64,000 nt of DNA from Flavobacterium flabelliforme (GTDB lineage Bacteria; Bacteroidota; Bacteroidia; Flavobacteriales; Flavobacteriaceae): the NCBI RefSeq assembly GCF_017948675.1, contig NZ_JAGFBU010000006.1, forward strand, positions 124,001 to 188,000, in the 5' to 3' direction. The notes below the pieces were generated by a model. It did not search any database, was not told the origin of the DNA, and saw nothing but the letters and a program-made list of their open reading frames with translations. Numbering within the stretch: the first letter of the stretch is position 1; each line of letters begins with the position of its first letter. The position numbers and the translations under genes were made by a program. Positions 47,822 to 54,856 of the stretch are shown here, piece by piece.

Positions 47822-49585
47822 ATGAAAAAAACAACCACGATTTTTATTGCCTTCATCACCTCATTTCTACTTGTAAATTGTAAGTCGGAAGAAAAAAAGC
47901 AAGATTTTGCTACGCTAACTAAGAATTATTTTGACGATAAAAGTGCTCTAGATCCTTTATCTGCCACTCAGAATGGACAAAACGAATACAACGACAAACT
48001 ACAATTTGAGATGACGGACGGATATCGAAAACTGCAAACCGCTTTTTTTAATAAATACCAGAAAGCACTACAACAAATCGCCATCGATGACTTAAACGAG
48101 GAAGAAAAGAATAGCTACCAAATCATTAAGTGGGAAGTTGAAATAGGCAAAGAATTATTGAAAAAACCTACTAATCTGTTGCCGGTTCATCAATTTTGGG
48201 GAACACATTTAACCATGGGACAATTTGCAGGAGGAACTAGCGCACAACCCTTTAAAACTGAAAAAGACTATACCAATTTCTTAAAGAGAATGGATCAGTA
48301 TGCGGTTTGGATAGACTCTGCTATGGTTTATATGAAAAAAGGAATCAGCAAAGGAGTAGTTTTACCACGAGCATTAACCCAGAAATTGATTCCACAATTT
48401 TCAGAAATGGCGACTCCAGCGATAGAAGATAATTTATTCTACTCTTCGATTAAATTAATGCCCGCTTCATTTCCGGATAGCATGAAAGAGGATCTGACAG
48501 CAAAATATACGCAAACTATCAATAATAAGTTAATTCCTCAATACAAAAAAATGGCTGATTTCCTAAGCAAAGAATATCTCCCTGCATCGCGAGCAACGAG
48601 CGGAATAGGAAGTTTGCCTTTTGGAAAAGATTTATATAAAATCTATGTCAAACAATGGACAACTACTGAAATGAGTCCAGAAGAAATTCATGAATTAGGT
48701 TTAAAAGAAGTGGATCGATTGAATGCAGAAATGGAAAAAGTAAAAAATCAAGTTGGTTTTAAAGGTACTTTACTTGCGTTTTTTGAAGAGGTTAGAAATA
48801 AAAAAGAACTCAAACCATTCACAGAACCAGAACAAGTAATTGCTAATTTTCAAAGTATTTATGATCGAATCAAACCAAATGTAGATAAATTATTTTCGCT
48901 ACAGCCAAAAACAAAATTCGAAATCAGAAGAACAGAAGCCTTTAGAGAAAAAACGGCTAGTGCTGAATACAATCAAGGAACAGCTGACGGTTCGCGTCCT
49001 GGTATTTTTTATGTACCAATTCCTGATGTAAAAAATTATAATATTTATGGCGACGAAGATTTATTTTTGCACGAAGCCATTCCTGGACATCACTTTCAAA
49101 TCTCTTTGCAACAAGAAAATGAAAGCCTACCAGATTTTAGAAAATTCAACTGGTTTGGTGCTTATGGAGAAGGCTGGGCCTTGTACACCGAAAGTTTAGG
49201 TAAAGAACTTGGACTTTATCAAGATCCTTATCAATATTTCGGAATGTTGAGTAATGAAATGCACAGAGCGATTCGTTTAGTAGTTGATACTGGTTTACAT
49301 TCTAAAGGATGGACAAGAGAACAAGCAATTAAATACTCTCTTGCAAACGAAGCAGAGAGTGAAGCGAGTATCATTCCAGAAATTGAGCGCTATATGGCTA
49401 TTCCTGGACAAGCTTTGTCATATAAAATAGGTCAATTAAAAATCATCGAATTGCGTAAAAAAGCGGAAGCTAAAATGGGCAAAAACTTTGACATTAAGAA
49501 GTTTCATGAAAAAGTGTTAGAATCTGGCGTAATGCCATTGGCCTTATTAGAAAATAAAATAAACGCTTGGATTGAAGTTAAATAG
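47822..49585 (+). CDS. DUF885-family lipoprotein, predicted metallopeptidase
   Basis: The 587-residue protein has a lipobox LVNC (Cys20). The DUF885 body carries a zinc-like motif HEAIPGHHFQISLQQE, a later YGEGWALYTESLG, and VDTGLHSKGWTREQAIKY. The HExxxxH-like and EGWALY blocks are shared with gluzincin-type enzymes related to M3 and M32, so peptide hydrolysis is likely although few members are characterised. It is probably anchored in the periplasm or at the outer membrane. It is divergent from the M3 peptidase. Confidence 0.88.
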   Translation: MKKTTTIFIAFITSFLLVNCKSEEKKQDFATLTKNYFDDKSALDPLSATQNGQNEYNDKLQFEMTDGYRKLQTAFFNKYQKALQQIAIDDLNEEEKNSYQIIKWEVEIGKELLKKPTNLLPVHQFWGTHLTMGQFAGGTSAQPFKTEKDYTNFLKRMDQYAVWIDSAMVYMKKGISKGVVLPRALTQKLIPQFSEMATPAIEDNLFYSSIKLMPASFPDSMKEDLTAKYTQTINNKLIPQYKKMADFLSKEYLPASRATSGIGSLPFGKDLYKIYVKQWTTTEMSPEEIHELGLKEVDRLNAEMEKVKNQVGFKGTLLAFFEEVRNKKELKPFTEPEQVIANFQSIYDRIKPNVDKLFSLQPKTKFEIRRTEAFREKTASAEYNQGTADGSRPGIFYVPIPDVKNYNIYGDEDLFLHEAIPGHHFQISLQQENESLPDFRKFNWFGAYGEGWALYTESLGKELGLYQDPYQYFGMLSNEMHRAIRLVVDTGLHSKGWTREQAIKYSLANEAESEASIIPEIERYMAIPGQALSYKIGQLKIIELRKKAEAKMGKNFDIKKFHEKVLESGVMPLALLENKINAWIEVK

Positions 49586-49605
49586 AATTATAAAATATTA
49601 GACAT

Positions 49606-49640
49606 AAAAAAAGCTTTCGCTGTAGCGAAAGCTTTTTTTA
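49606..49640 (+). terminator. terminator after the DUF885 gene
   Basis: AAAAAAAGCTTTCGCT (49606-49621) and AGCGAAAGCTTTTTTT (49624-49639) form a long stem with a tiny loop and a T tract. Confidence 0.9.
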
Positions 49641-49696
49641 TTTAAACAATTGGAGTTATAAAAAGAGATTAATACCAACCTTTCACTTATTCCCAC

Positions 49697-49728
49697 AAAA
49701 AAAGTCCAAACTTTCGTTTGGACTTTTT
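49697..49728 (-). terminator. terminator of tRNA-Leu
   Basis: On the minus strand AAAAAGTCCAAAC pairs with GTTTGGACTTTTT immediately after the tRNA 3' end. Confidence 0.85.
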
Positions 49729-49729
49729 G

Positions 49730-49811
49730 TGCGGATAATAGGACTCGAACCTACACGCCTTGCGGCACCAGATCCTAAGTCTGGCATGTCTACCAATTTC
49801 ACCATATCCGC
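49730..49811 (-). tRNA. tRNA-Leu (anticodon TAG)
   Basis: This is an 82-nt tRNA with a long variable arm, as in class II tRNAs. The acceptor stem pairs GCGGATA with TATCCGC, discriminator A. The D arm has GGTGAAATTGGTAGACAT. The anticodon stem CCAGA/TCTGG encloses CTTAGGA, giving anticodon TAG. The variable arm is TGCCGCAAGGCGTG and the T arm has GGTTCGAGTCC. Confidence 0.96.
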
Positions 49812-49824
49812 GTAATTGTGGGTG

Positions 49825-49854
49825 CAAAGATACACATAAGTTCCAATCTACAAA
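49825..49854 (-). promoter_or_regulatory. promoter of tRNA-Leu
   Basis: On the minus strand TTTG (49854-49851), an 18-bp spacer and TATCTTTG (49832-49825) match the consensus, 13 bp before the tRNA. Confidence 0.75.
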
Positions 49855-49888
49855 GAAAATTTTAAAAAAATATTCATTCTCTTTTTTG

Positions 49889-49896
49889 TACTTTTG
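49889..49896 (+). promoter_or_regulatory. -7 box of the M20 dipeptidase gene
   Basis: TACTTTTG matches TAnnTTTG and lies 21 bp before the ATG at 49918. No clear -33 element. Confidence 0.5.
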
Positions 49897-49917
49897 AAAC
49901 ACTAAAAAAAACATTCC

Positions 49918-51306
49918 ATGGAAAACATAAAATCGTACGTTCAACAACACAAAGATCGCTTTATAAATGAATTAATTGAATTATTAAAAATTCCATCCGT
50001 AAGCGCAGACACTGCTTATTGTCAGGATGTTATTGATACTGCTGAAGCAGTAAAGGTAAGTTTAGAAAAAGCTGGTTGCGATCATGTCGAAATTTGCGAA
50101 ACTGCAGGTTACCCAATTGTATATGGTGAAAAAATAATCGATCCAAACTTACCAACTGTACTTGTATATGGTCATTATGACGTTCAGCCAGCCGATCCAA
50201 TCGAACTTTGGACCTCACCTCCTTTTGAACCAGTTATCAAAAAAACAGACATTCATCCTGAAGGAGCTATTTTTGCTCGTGGAGCTTGTGATGATAAAGG
50301 TCAAATGTACATGCACGTAAAGGCTTTCGAATACATGATTCAAAGCAACACTTTGCCTTGTAACGTCAAATTTATGATCGAGGGCGAAGAAGAAGTAGGA
50401 AGTGTAAACCTTAAAACTTTTGTTGAAAATAATGTAGAGAAATTAAAGAACGATGTAATCTTGATTTCAGATACAGGAATGATCTCCAATCAACAACCGT
50501 CTATCACAACAGGTCTTCGCGGATTAAGTTACGTAGAAGTTGAAGTTACAGGTCCAAACCGTGACTTACATTCAGGTCTATATGGTGGAGCTGTAGCAAA
50601 CCCAATCAATATTTTGGCAAAAATGATTGCTTCACTTCATGATGAAAACAACCATATTACCATCCCAGGTTTCTATGATAATGTTGAAGAGCTTTCTCTT
50701 GAAGAAAGAGCTGAAATGGCAAAAGCTCCTTTTAACTTAGATAATTATAAAAAAGCTCTAGACTTAAAAGATGTATATGGAGAAACCGGTTATGTAACCA
50801 ACGAAAGAAATTCGATTCGTCCTACTCTTGACGTAAACGGAATCTGGGGAGGATATACTGGTGAAGGTGCTAAAACGGTAATTGCAAGTCAAGCGTTTGC
50901 TAAAATTTCTATGCGTTTGGTTCCTAATCAAGAATGGGAAAACATCACCGAATTGTTTACCAAACACTTCATGAGTCTTGCTCCTGCTGGCGTTACTGTA
51001 AAAGTTAAACCACATCATGGTGGCCAAGGTTACGTAACACCAATTGACAGCATTGGCTACAAAGCAGCAAATATGGCGTACACAGAAACCTTTGGAGTTC
51101 CAGCCATTCCGGTACGTTCTGGTGGAAGTATTCCTATCGTTGCCTTGTTTGAAAAAGAATTAAAAAGCAAAACTATATTAATGGGATTTGGTTTGGATAG
51201 CGATGCCATTCACTCACCAAACGAACATTTCGGAATATTTAATTACCTAAAAGGAATTGAAACTATTCCTTTGTTTTACAAGTATTTTGTAGAACTATCT
51301 AAATAA
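49918..51306 (+). CDS. M20-family dipeptidase
   Basis: The 462-residue cytoplasmic enzyme has the M20 metal-binding blocks VLVYGHYDVQPAD (His and Asp), GACDDKGQMYMHVKA (bridging Asp), MIEGEEEVGS (catalytic Glu and ligand) and a late DAIHSPNEHFG His. The dimerisation domain has NRDLHSGLYGGAVANP. These fit the CNDP-like dipeptidase group that cleaves dipeptides to amino acids. It probably handles peptides produced by the neighbouring exported peptidases, which is an inference from context. Confidence 0.92.
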   Translation: MENIKSYVQQHKDRFINELIELLKIPSVSADTAYCQDVIDTAEAVKVSLEKAGCDHVEICETAGYPIVYGEKIIDPNLPTVLVYGHYDVQPADPIELWTSPPFEPVIKKTDIHPEGAIFARGACDDKGQMYMHVKAFEYMIQSNTLPCNVKFMIEGEEEVGSVNLKTFVENNVEKLKNDVILISDTGMISNQQPSITTGLRGLSYVEVEVTGPNRDLHSGLYGGAVANPINILAKMIASLHDENNHITIPGFYDNVEELSLEERAEMAKAPFNLDNYKKALDLKDVYGETGYVTNERNSIRPTLDVNGIWGGYTGEGAKTVIASQAFAKISMRLVPNQEWENITELFTKHFMSLAPAGVTVKVKPHHGGQGYVTPIDSIGYKAANMAYTETFGVPAIPVRSGGSIPIVALFEKELKSKTILMGFGLDSDAIHSPNEHFGIFNYLKGIETIPLFYKYFVELSK

Positions 51307-51338
51307 AACAAATTGGCATTCTGAACTTATTTCAGACT

Positions 51339-51376
51339 AAAAATCCGTTTATTCACCTCTGAATAGACGGATTTTT
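51339..51376 (+). terminator. terminator after the M20 dipeptidase gene
   Basis: AAAATCCGTTTATTC (51340-51354) pairs with GAATAGACGGATTTT (51361-51375), one wobble pair, with a T tail. Confidence 0.85.
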
Positions 51377-51380
51377 TATT

Positions 51381-51513
51381 GGGCGTCTCCTTGTTGCAGC
51401 AAAACTATCATCAAATTCACATTCAACCTAGCAACAAGGTCGGGCTTTGCGTTGCAATCTTTTTTGGCCTCGTCCCTCAACAAAAAAAGGATTTACACTT
51501 CAATCCCTAACGC
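51381..51513 (-). ncRNA. structured intergenic element, copy 2
   Basis: The element lies in the 300-bp gap between convergent genes. Read on the minus strand its blocks (GCGTTAGGGATTGAAG, AATCCTTTT, AAAAGATTG, AAAGCCCGA) line up with the plus-strand blocks of the 43828 element. A stem CCTTGTTGC/GCAACAAGG (51389-51397 with 51431-51439), a CTTTT/AAAAG stem and a GCGT/ACGC closing pair give a branched fold. Stem bases differ from copy 1 in a compensating way. Whether it acts as RNA, as a DNA repeat or both is not known. Confidence 0.6.
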
Positions 51514-51567
51514 ACATACTTTGGCCAAAAGAACATTTAGAATTTTAAAACGGCAACTAATTTAAAC

Positions 51568-51599
51568 AAAAAAAAAATCCCCAACCGAAATTGAGGATT
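51568..51599 (-). terminator. terminator of the coiled-coil protein gene
   Basis: On the minus strand AATCCTCAA pairs with TTGGGGATT (one T-G pair) and ends in a long T run, directly after the stop at 51606. Confidence 0.8.
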
Positions 51600-51605
51600 C
51601 TAAAA

Positions 51606-52166
51606 TTATCTTTTAATTTTATCTAAATTTTGTTGTGCTTTAATAAGATCTGCTTCTAGCTCACTAATATCAAGCTGTTTCTTACTGATTTTTACATTTT
51701 GTTTCTGAATTTCAACATCTGTAAGTTTCCCTCTAGCAGTAGACTTATCTAATTTTGCTTTCATTTTGTCCAAATCTTTCTTAGCGCTATCCAACTTTTT
51801 GTTTGTTTTTTGAACTGCTTTTTCAGCTTTGGCAATTTTTTTCTCTGCTTTTGCTTCTTTCTTTGCCTCTCTATCTCGCTTTTTTTGTGCTTTTTCTTCC
51901 TTTAATTTAGATTTCTCTGCTTTTTTACGACTTTTTTCTGCCTTATCTGATTCTCTTTGAGCTTCTTTTTTTTGTTTTTCAGCTGCTTTTAACTCTTTTT
52001 CAGCACTCTTTCTTTCATTAATTGCTGTTTGATCCGTAATTTTATTTTTAGAAATAGCTATAGGAAGTACACTTACAGAATCTTTAGTAACTGGCTTTAC
52101 CTCCTGAGAAAAACCTGTTAGAAAGCTAAAAAAAGCAAATACAAGCAATAATAATTTAGTTTTCAT
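51606..52166 (-). CDS. secreted Lys/Glu/Ala-rich coiled-coil protein
   Basis: The 186-residue protein has a signal peptide ending at GFSQ. After about residue 50 it is a nearly uninterrupted charged helix with repeats of AEK, KKEAK and KAEKKIAKAEK, ending in an amphipathic leucine-containing stretch (QKQNVKISKKQLDISELEADLIKAQQNL). No enzyme motif is present. It should form a long periplasmic coiled coil; the role is unknown. A -7 box TAAATTTG lies on the minus strand at 52194-52201. Confidence 0.8.
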   Translation of the reverse strand: MKTKLLLLVFAFFSFLTGFSQEVKPVTKDSVSVLPIAISKNKITDQTAINERKSAEKELKAAEKQKKEAQRESDKAEKSRKKAEKSKLKEEKAQKKRDREAKKEAKAEKKIAKAEKAVQKTNKKLDSAKKDLDKMKAKLDKSTARGKLTDVEIQKQNVKISKKQLDISELEADLIKAQQNLDKIKR

Positions 52167-52242
52167 AGTAGTTGTTTTGATTAATTATTTACACAAATTT
52201 AGCACAAATAAAACCCGTTTAGTGTTTATTTTGCTTAAAAGA

Positions 52243-52278
52243 ATCTAAAGATTTTATTCAAACTAAAATCTTTTAGAT
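52243..52278. repeat. imperfect inverted repeat in the divergent intergenic region
   Basis: ATCTAAAGATTTT (52243-52255) pairs with AAAATCTTTTAGAT (52265-52278) with one bulged base. It lies in the 320-bp gap between the coiled-coil gene and the BlaI operon, outside both predicted promoters. Confidence 0.5.
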
Positions 52279-52416
52279 CACAAACTCAAGCTCTGAAATT
52301 CGAATCCAAATAAAGATACATCCACATCATTCTTATTACAAATGTGTAAATCGCTTTAGAAACAAAAGTATTTTAGCCTATAAAACGCTAAAAATCAAAA
52401 TAAAAAGCAAAAAAAA

Positions 52417-52446
52417 TTGGTCAATTAAAAAATTACTCTACATTTG
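52417..52446 (+). promoter_or_regulatory. promoter of the MORN-BlaI-M56 operon
   Basis: TTG (52417-52419), a 19-bp spacer and TACATTTG (52439-52446) match the consensus exactly. The predicted start near 52453 leaves a leader of about 33 nt before the ATG at 52486. A second TATATTTG at 52476-52483 is too near the ATG to serve. Confidence 0.7.
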
Positions 52447-52451
52447 TAGAG
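52436..52451. promoter_or_regulatory. BlaI/MecI-type operator palindrome
   Basis: CTCTACA-TT-TGTAGAG is a perfect 16-bp palindrome built on TACAnnTGTA, the core recognised by MecI/BlaI repressors. It contains the -7 box, so bound repressor would block initiation. A right half-site (TGTAGAG) recurs at 52465-52471. Confidence 0.7.
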
Positions 52452-52485
52452 CAATAACTTCTTTTGTAGAGCAATTATATTTGGT

Positions 52486-52914
52486 ATGAAAAAAAATAGT
52501 TCCCTTTTTATTTTTTTATTGTTAATTATCTGTAGCTGTAAAAGTCCAATAACCAACCAAAAAGTAAACAAAAAAAGAGAAGGTCTTTGGATAGAAAATT
52601 ACAAACAAGATAGCGCTAACTATAAATCTACTGGATACTATAAAAATGATGATCCAGTAAAAAAATGGAGTTATTTGTTAAACAATAAATTAATTAAAAG
52701 AGAAAAATACAAAAACAACAATTGTTATACCCGAATTTATTACGAAAATGGAAAAATCCAATCAAAAGGGATCTCAGTCTTAGATAATTCGTCAAAATAC
52801 ATGCATTGGTATTATAATGGGAATTGGAAATTCTATAATAATAAAGGAAAGTTAATAGCCATAAAAAAATACGATAAAGGGGATCTTATTTCTGAAAAGA
52901 TAATTAAAAAATAA
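52486..52914 (+). CDS. MORN-like repeat lipoprotein
   Basis: The 142-residue protein has a lipobox CSCK (Cys17 or Cys19). The rest carries short WYYNG-type repeats of the MORN/YwqK kind (EGLWIENYKQD, STGYYKNDDPVKKWSYL, IYYENGKIQSKG, MHWYYNGNWKFYNNKGKLIA). YwqK-like proteins are common in Bacteroidetes and poorly characterised. It lies 4 bp before the BlaI-like gene and after the operator, so it is under the same control. Its link to the sensor-repressor pair is inferred from the operon. Confidence 0.8.
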   Translation: MKKNSSLFIFLLLIICSCKSPITNQKVNKKREGLWIENYKQDSANYKSTGYYKNDDPVKKWSYLLNNKLIKREKYKNNNCYTRIYYENGKIQSKGISVLDNSSKYMHWYYNGNWKFYNNKGKLIAIKKYDKGDLISEKIIKK

Positions 52915-52918
52915 AAAA

Positions 52919-53293
52919 ATGCAGCAACTCACCAACGCCGAAGAACAATTAATGGAACATCTCTGGAAGCTCGACAAAGCTTTTATGAAAGACTTACTTG
53001 AAGCTTATCCTGAGCCTAAGCCAAAAACCACAACAGTAGCAACGTTATTAAAAAGAATGATCGACAAAAATTTTGTTGCTTTTAAAGAGTATGGAAATTC
53101 TCGTGAGTATTATCCATTAGTAGAAAAAACCGCTTATTTCTCTAAACAAGTAAACGGATTAATAAAGAACTTCTTTAACGACTCCGCATCACAATTTGCT
53201 TCTTTCTTTACTACAGAAACGAATTTGTCAGAGAAAGAATTAGAAGAACTCAAAAAAATAGTAGATCGTGCCATTCAAAATAAGAAAAAATGA
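52919..53293 (+). CDS. BlaI/MecI/CopY-family repressor
   Basis: The 124-residue protein has an N-terminal winged helix (QLTNAEEQLMEHLWKLDKAFMKDLLEAYPEP, then TTTVATLLKRMIDKNFVAFKEYGNSREYYP). A C-terminal dimer and cleavage-type helix follows (FFNDSASQFASFFTTETNLSEKELEELKKIV). The family represses its own operon and is inactivated by a partner M56 peptidase. The next gene, overlapping by 4 bp, encodes exactly such a protein. No beta-lactamase or PBP2a gene is nearby. Confidence 0.93.
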   Translation: MQQLTNAEEQLMEHLWKLDKAFMKDLLEAYPEPKPKTTTVATLLKRMIDKNFVAFKEYGNSREYYPLVEKTAYFSKQVNGLIKNFFNDSASQFASFFTTETNLSEKELEELKKIVDRAIQNKKK

Positions 53294-54798
53294 TAGACTT
53301 TATATTTAAATCGACCGCATCATTACTTGTGTTATTAATCGTGTACCATTTGCTATTAGAAAACGAAAAGATGCATCATTTTAATAGGTTTTACTTATTA
53401 TTCGCCATAGTTTTTTCATTCATAGTACCTTTTATAACTATCGAAGTGATTCAAGAAATCACCACTCCTATTAGAACTCAAAGCAACATCGAAATAGAAG
53501 GAGAAACCATAGCAATTATAGATGATTCCGTAAATTATTGGTTTTATTCCATGTACACTTTGTACGGTATAATAACTTCAATTCTGCTCATTCGCTTCGG
53601 TAGAAATATATTAAAATTACACAAGAAAGCAAAATCGATTGAAAGTATTGCATACCAGAATTCAAAATTGGTTTTGGTAAAAGAGCAAACGCTTCCGTAC
53701 ACTTTCTTAAATAACATTTTCATTAATGAAACGGAATATAATAGTAGAAAAATTGAACCCGAATTATTTACGCACGAACTAATTCATGTTACACAAAAAC
53801 ACACTTTTGACATTCTGTTTATAGAAACCTTGAAAGTTTTATTTTGGTTCAACCCTATTTTAATTTTTTATAAAAAAGCCATACAACTTAACCACGAATT
53901 CCTCGCAGATGAAAAAGTGGTAGAATCTTATAACAATGTTCCGTTTTACCAAAACTTATTGATTGCAAAGGCAAACGCGAACCCAACCTATTACTTGGCC
54001 AGTAATTTAAATTATTCAGTAACTAAAAAACGATTAATTATGATGACAAAAACCACATCAGTAACAAGAGCTCTATTAAAAAAAGGAGTTATGATTCCCG
54101 TATTAACTGCATTAGTATTTTCTTTATGTACTAAAGTTGTAGCACAAGATAAAAAGGTCAAGAAGACCAACGAATCTACAAAGCAAAGTAAAAGTTCTGA
54201 TGAAGTTTGGAAAAACACTGTATTTATATTTCGCGATGCTAATAAAAAAATAATAGCACAAAAGAAATACAATGAACTTACCGATAAAGAGAAGAACAGT
54301 ATTCCGCCACCTCCTCCGCCAGCAATCAGATCTACTGATAAAAAAGAGAAGCAAGTTCAAAAAAACAAGTCGGAAACTATTTATATCGACATGTCCTCCG
54401 ACGTACCTAAAATGAGTGATAAAAATAAAGTTTCTCAAGAAAACATGCCCCCTTCAAAAATAGTAAGCGGTTTCAATATTAGTTTTGATACTATTAGTGT
54501 TACATCACCAAATTTTCCGGGAGGGATGACCGAATTTTATAAGTTTGTAGGGAATAATTTTAAACTAACTTCAGAAGCCGAAAAAAACAAAGTAAGTGGA
54601 AAAATTATAATGCAATTTATGGTTGAAAAAGACGGTTCTTTGTCCGAGATTATAGCTGAAAAAGACTTGGGTTATGGACTGGCAAATGAAGCTATTCGAG
54701 TCTTGAAACTTTCACCAAAATGGATTCCTGCTACTAAAAAAGAGAAGCCCGTTCGAGTACAATACAACTTACCAATAACAATTAGATCTGCTGAATAA
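53290..54798 (+). CDS. M56 peptidase with C-terminal TonB-like domain (BlaR1-like sensor)
   Basis: The 502-residue membrane protein has N-terminal helices (about 5-20, 35-55, 85-105) and a cytoplasmic zinc protease site HELIH at 162-166, with Glu203 in NHEFLADE as likely third ligand. A membrane helix near 265-285 (GVMIPVLTALVFSLCTKVVAQ) leads to a periplasmic part with a Pro run near residue 338. A TonB C-terminal domain follows (about 400-500; FPGGMTEFYKFVGNNF, IIMQFMVEKDGSLSEI). BlaR1 instead has a penicillin-binding sensor. The TonB-like module suggests sensing at the outer membrane. The ligand is unknown. Confidence 0.9.
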   Translation: MIDFIFKSTASLLVLLIVYHLLLENEKMHHFNRFYLLFAIVFSFIVPFITIEVIQEITTPIRTQSNIEIEGETIAIIDDSVNYWFYSMYTLYGIITSILLIRFGRNILKLHKKAKSIESIAYQNSKLVLVKEQTLPYTFLNNIFINETEYNSRKIEPELFTHELIHVTQKHTFDILFIETLKVLFWFNPILIFYKKAIQLNHEFLADEKVVESYNNVPFYQNLLIAKANANPTYYLASNLNYSVTKKRLIMMTKTTSVTRALLKKGVMIPVLTALVFSLCTKVVAQDKKVKKTNESTKQSKSSDEVWKNTVFIFRDANKKIIAQKKYNELTDKEKNSIPPPPPPAIRSTDKKEKQVQKNKSETIYIDMSSDVPKMSDKNKVSQENMPPSKIVSGFNISFDTISVTSPNFPGGMTEFYKFVGNNFKLTSEAEKNKVSGKIIMQFMVEKDGSLSEIIAEKDLGYGLANEAIRVLKLSPKWIPATKKEKPVRVQYNLPITIRSAE

Positions 54799-54804
54799 AA
54801 ATCA

Positions 54805-54838
54805 TAAAAAATCCGCTTCTAAGGAAGCGGATTTATCA
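54805..54838. terminator. bidirectional terminator between convergent genes
   Basis: AAATCCGCTTC (54809-54819) pairs with GAAGCGGATTT (54824-54834) around a 4-nt loop. It separates the M56 gene from the saccharopine dehydrogenase-like gene. Confidence 0.88.
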
Positions 54839-54856
54839 AACTAAAAAAACTAAAAA

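Noticed and set aside
52476..52483. TATATTTG as promoter of the MORN lipoprotein gene
   Set aside because: It would start transcription after the ATG at 52486; the upstream TACATTTG with a TTG at 19 bp fits better.
52486..54798. Beta-lactam resistance locus
   Set aside because: BlaI and M56 proteins are present, but there is no beta-lactamase, no PBP and no penicillin-binding sensor domain.
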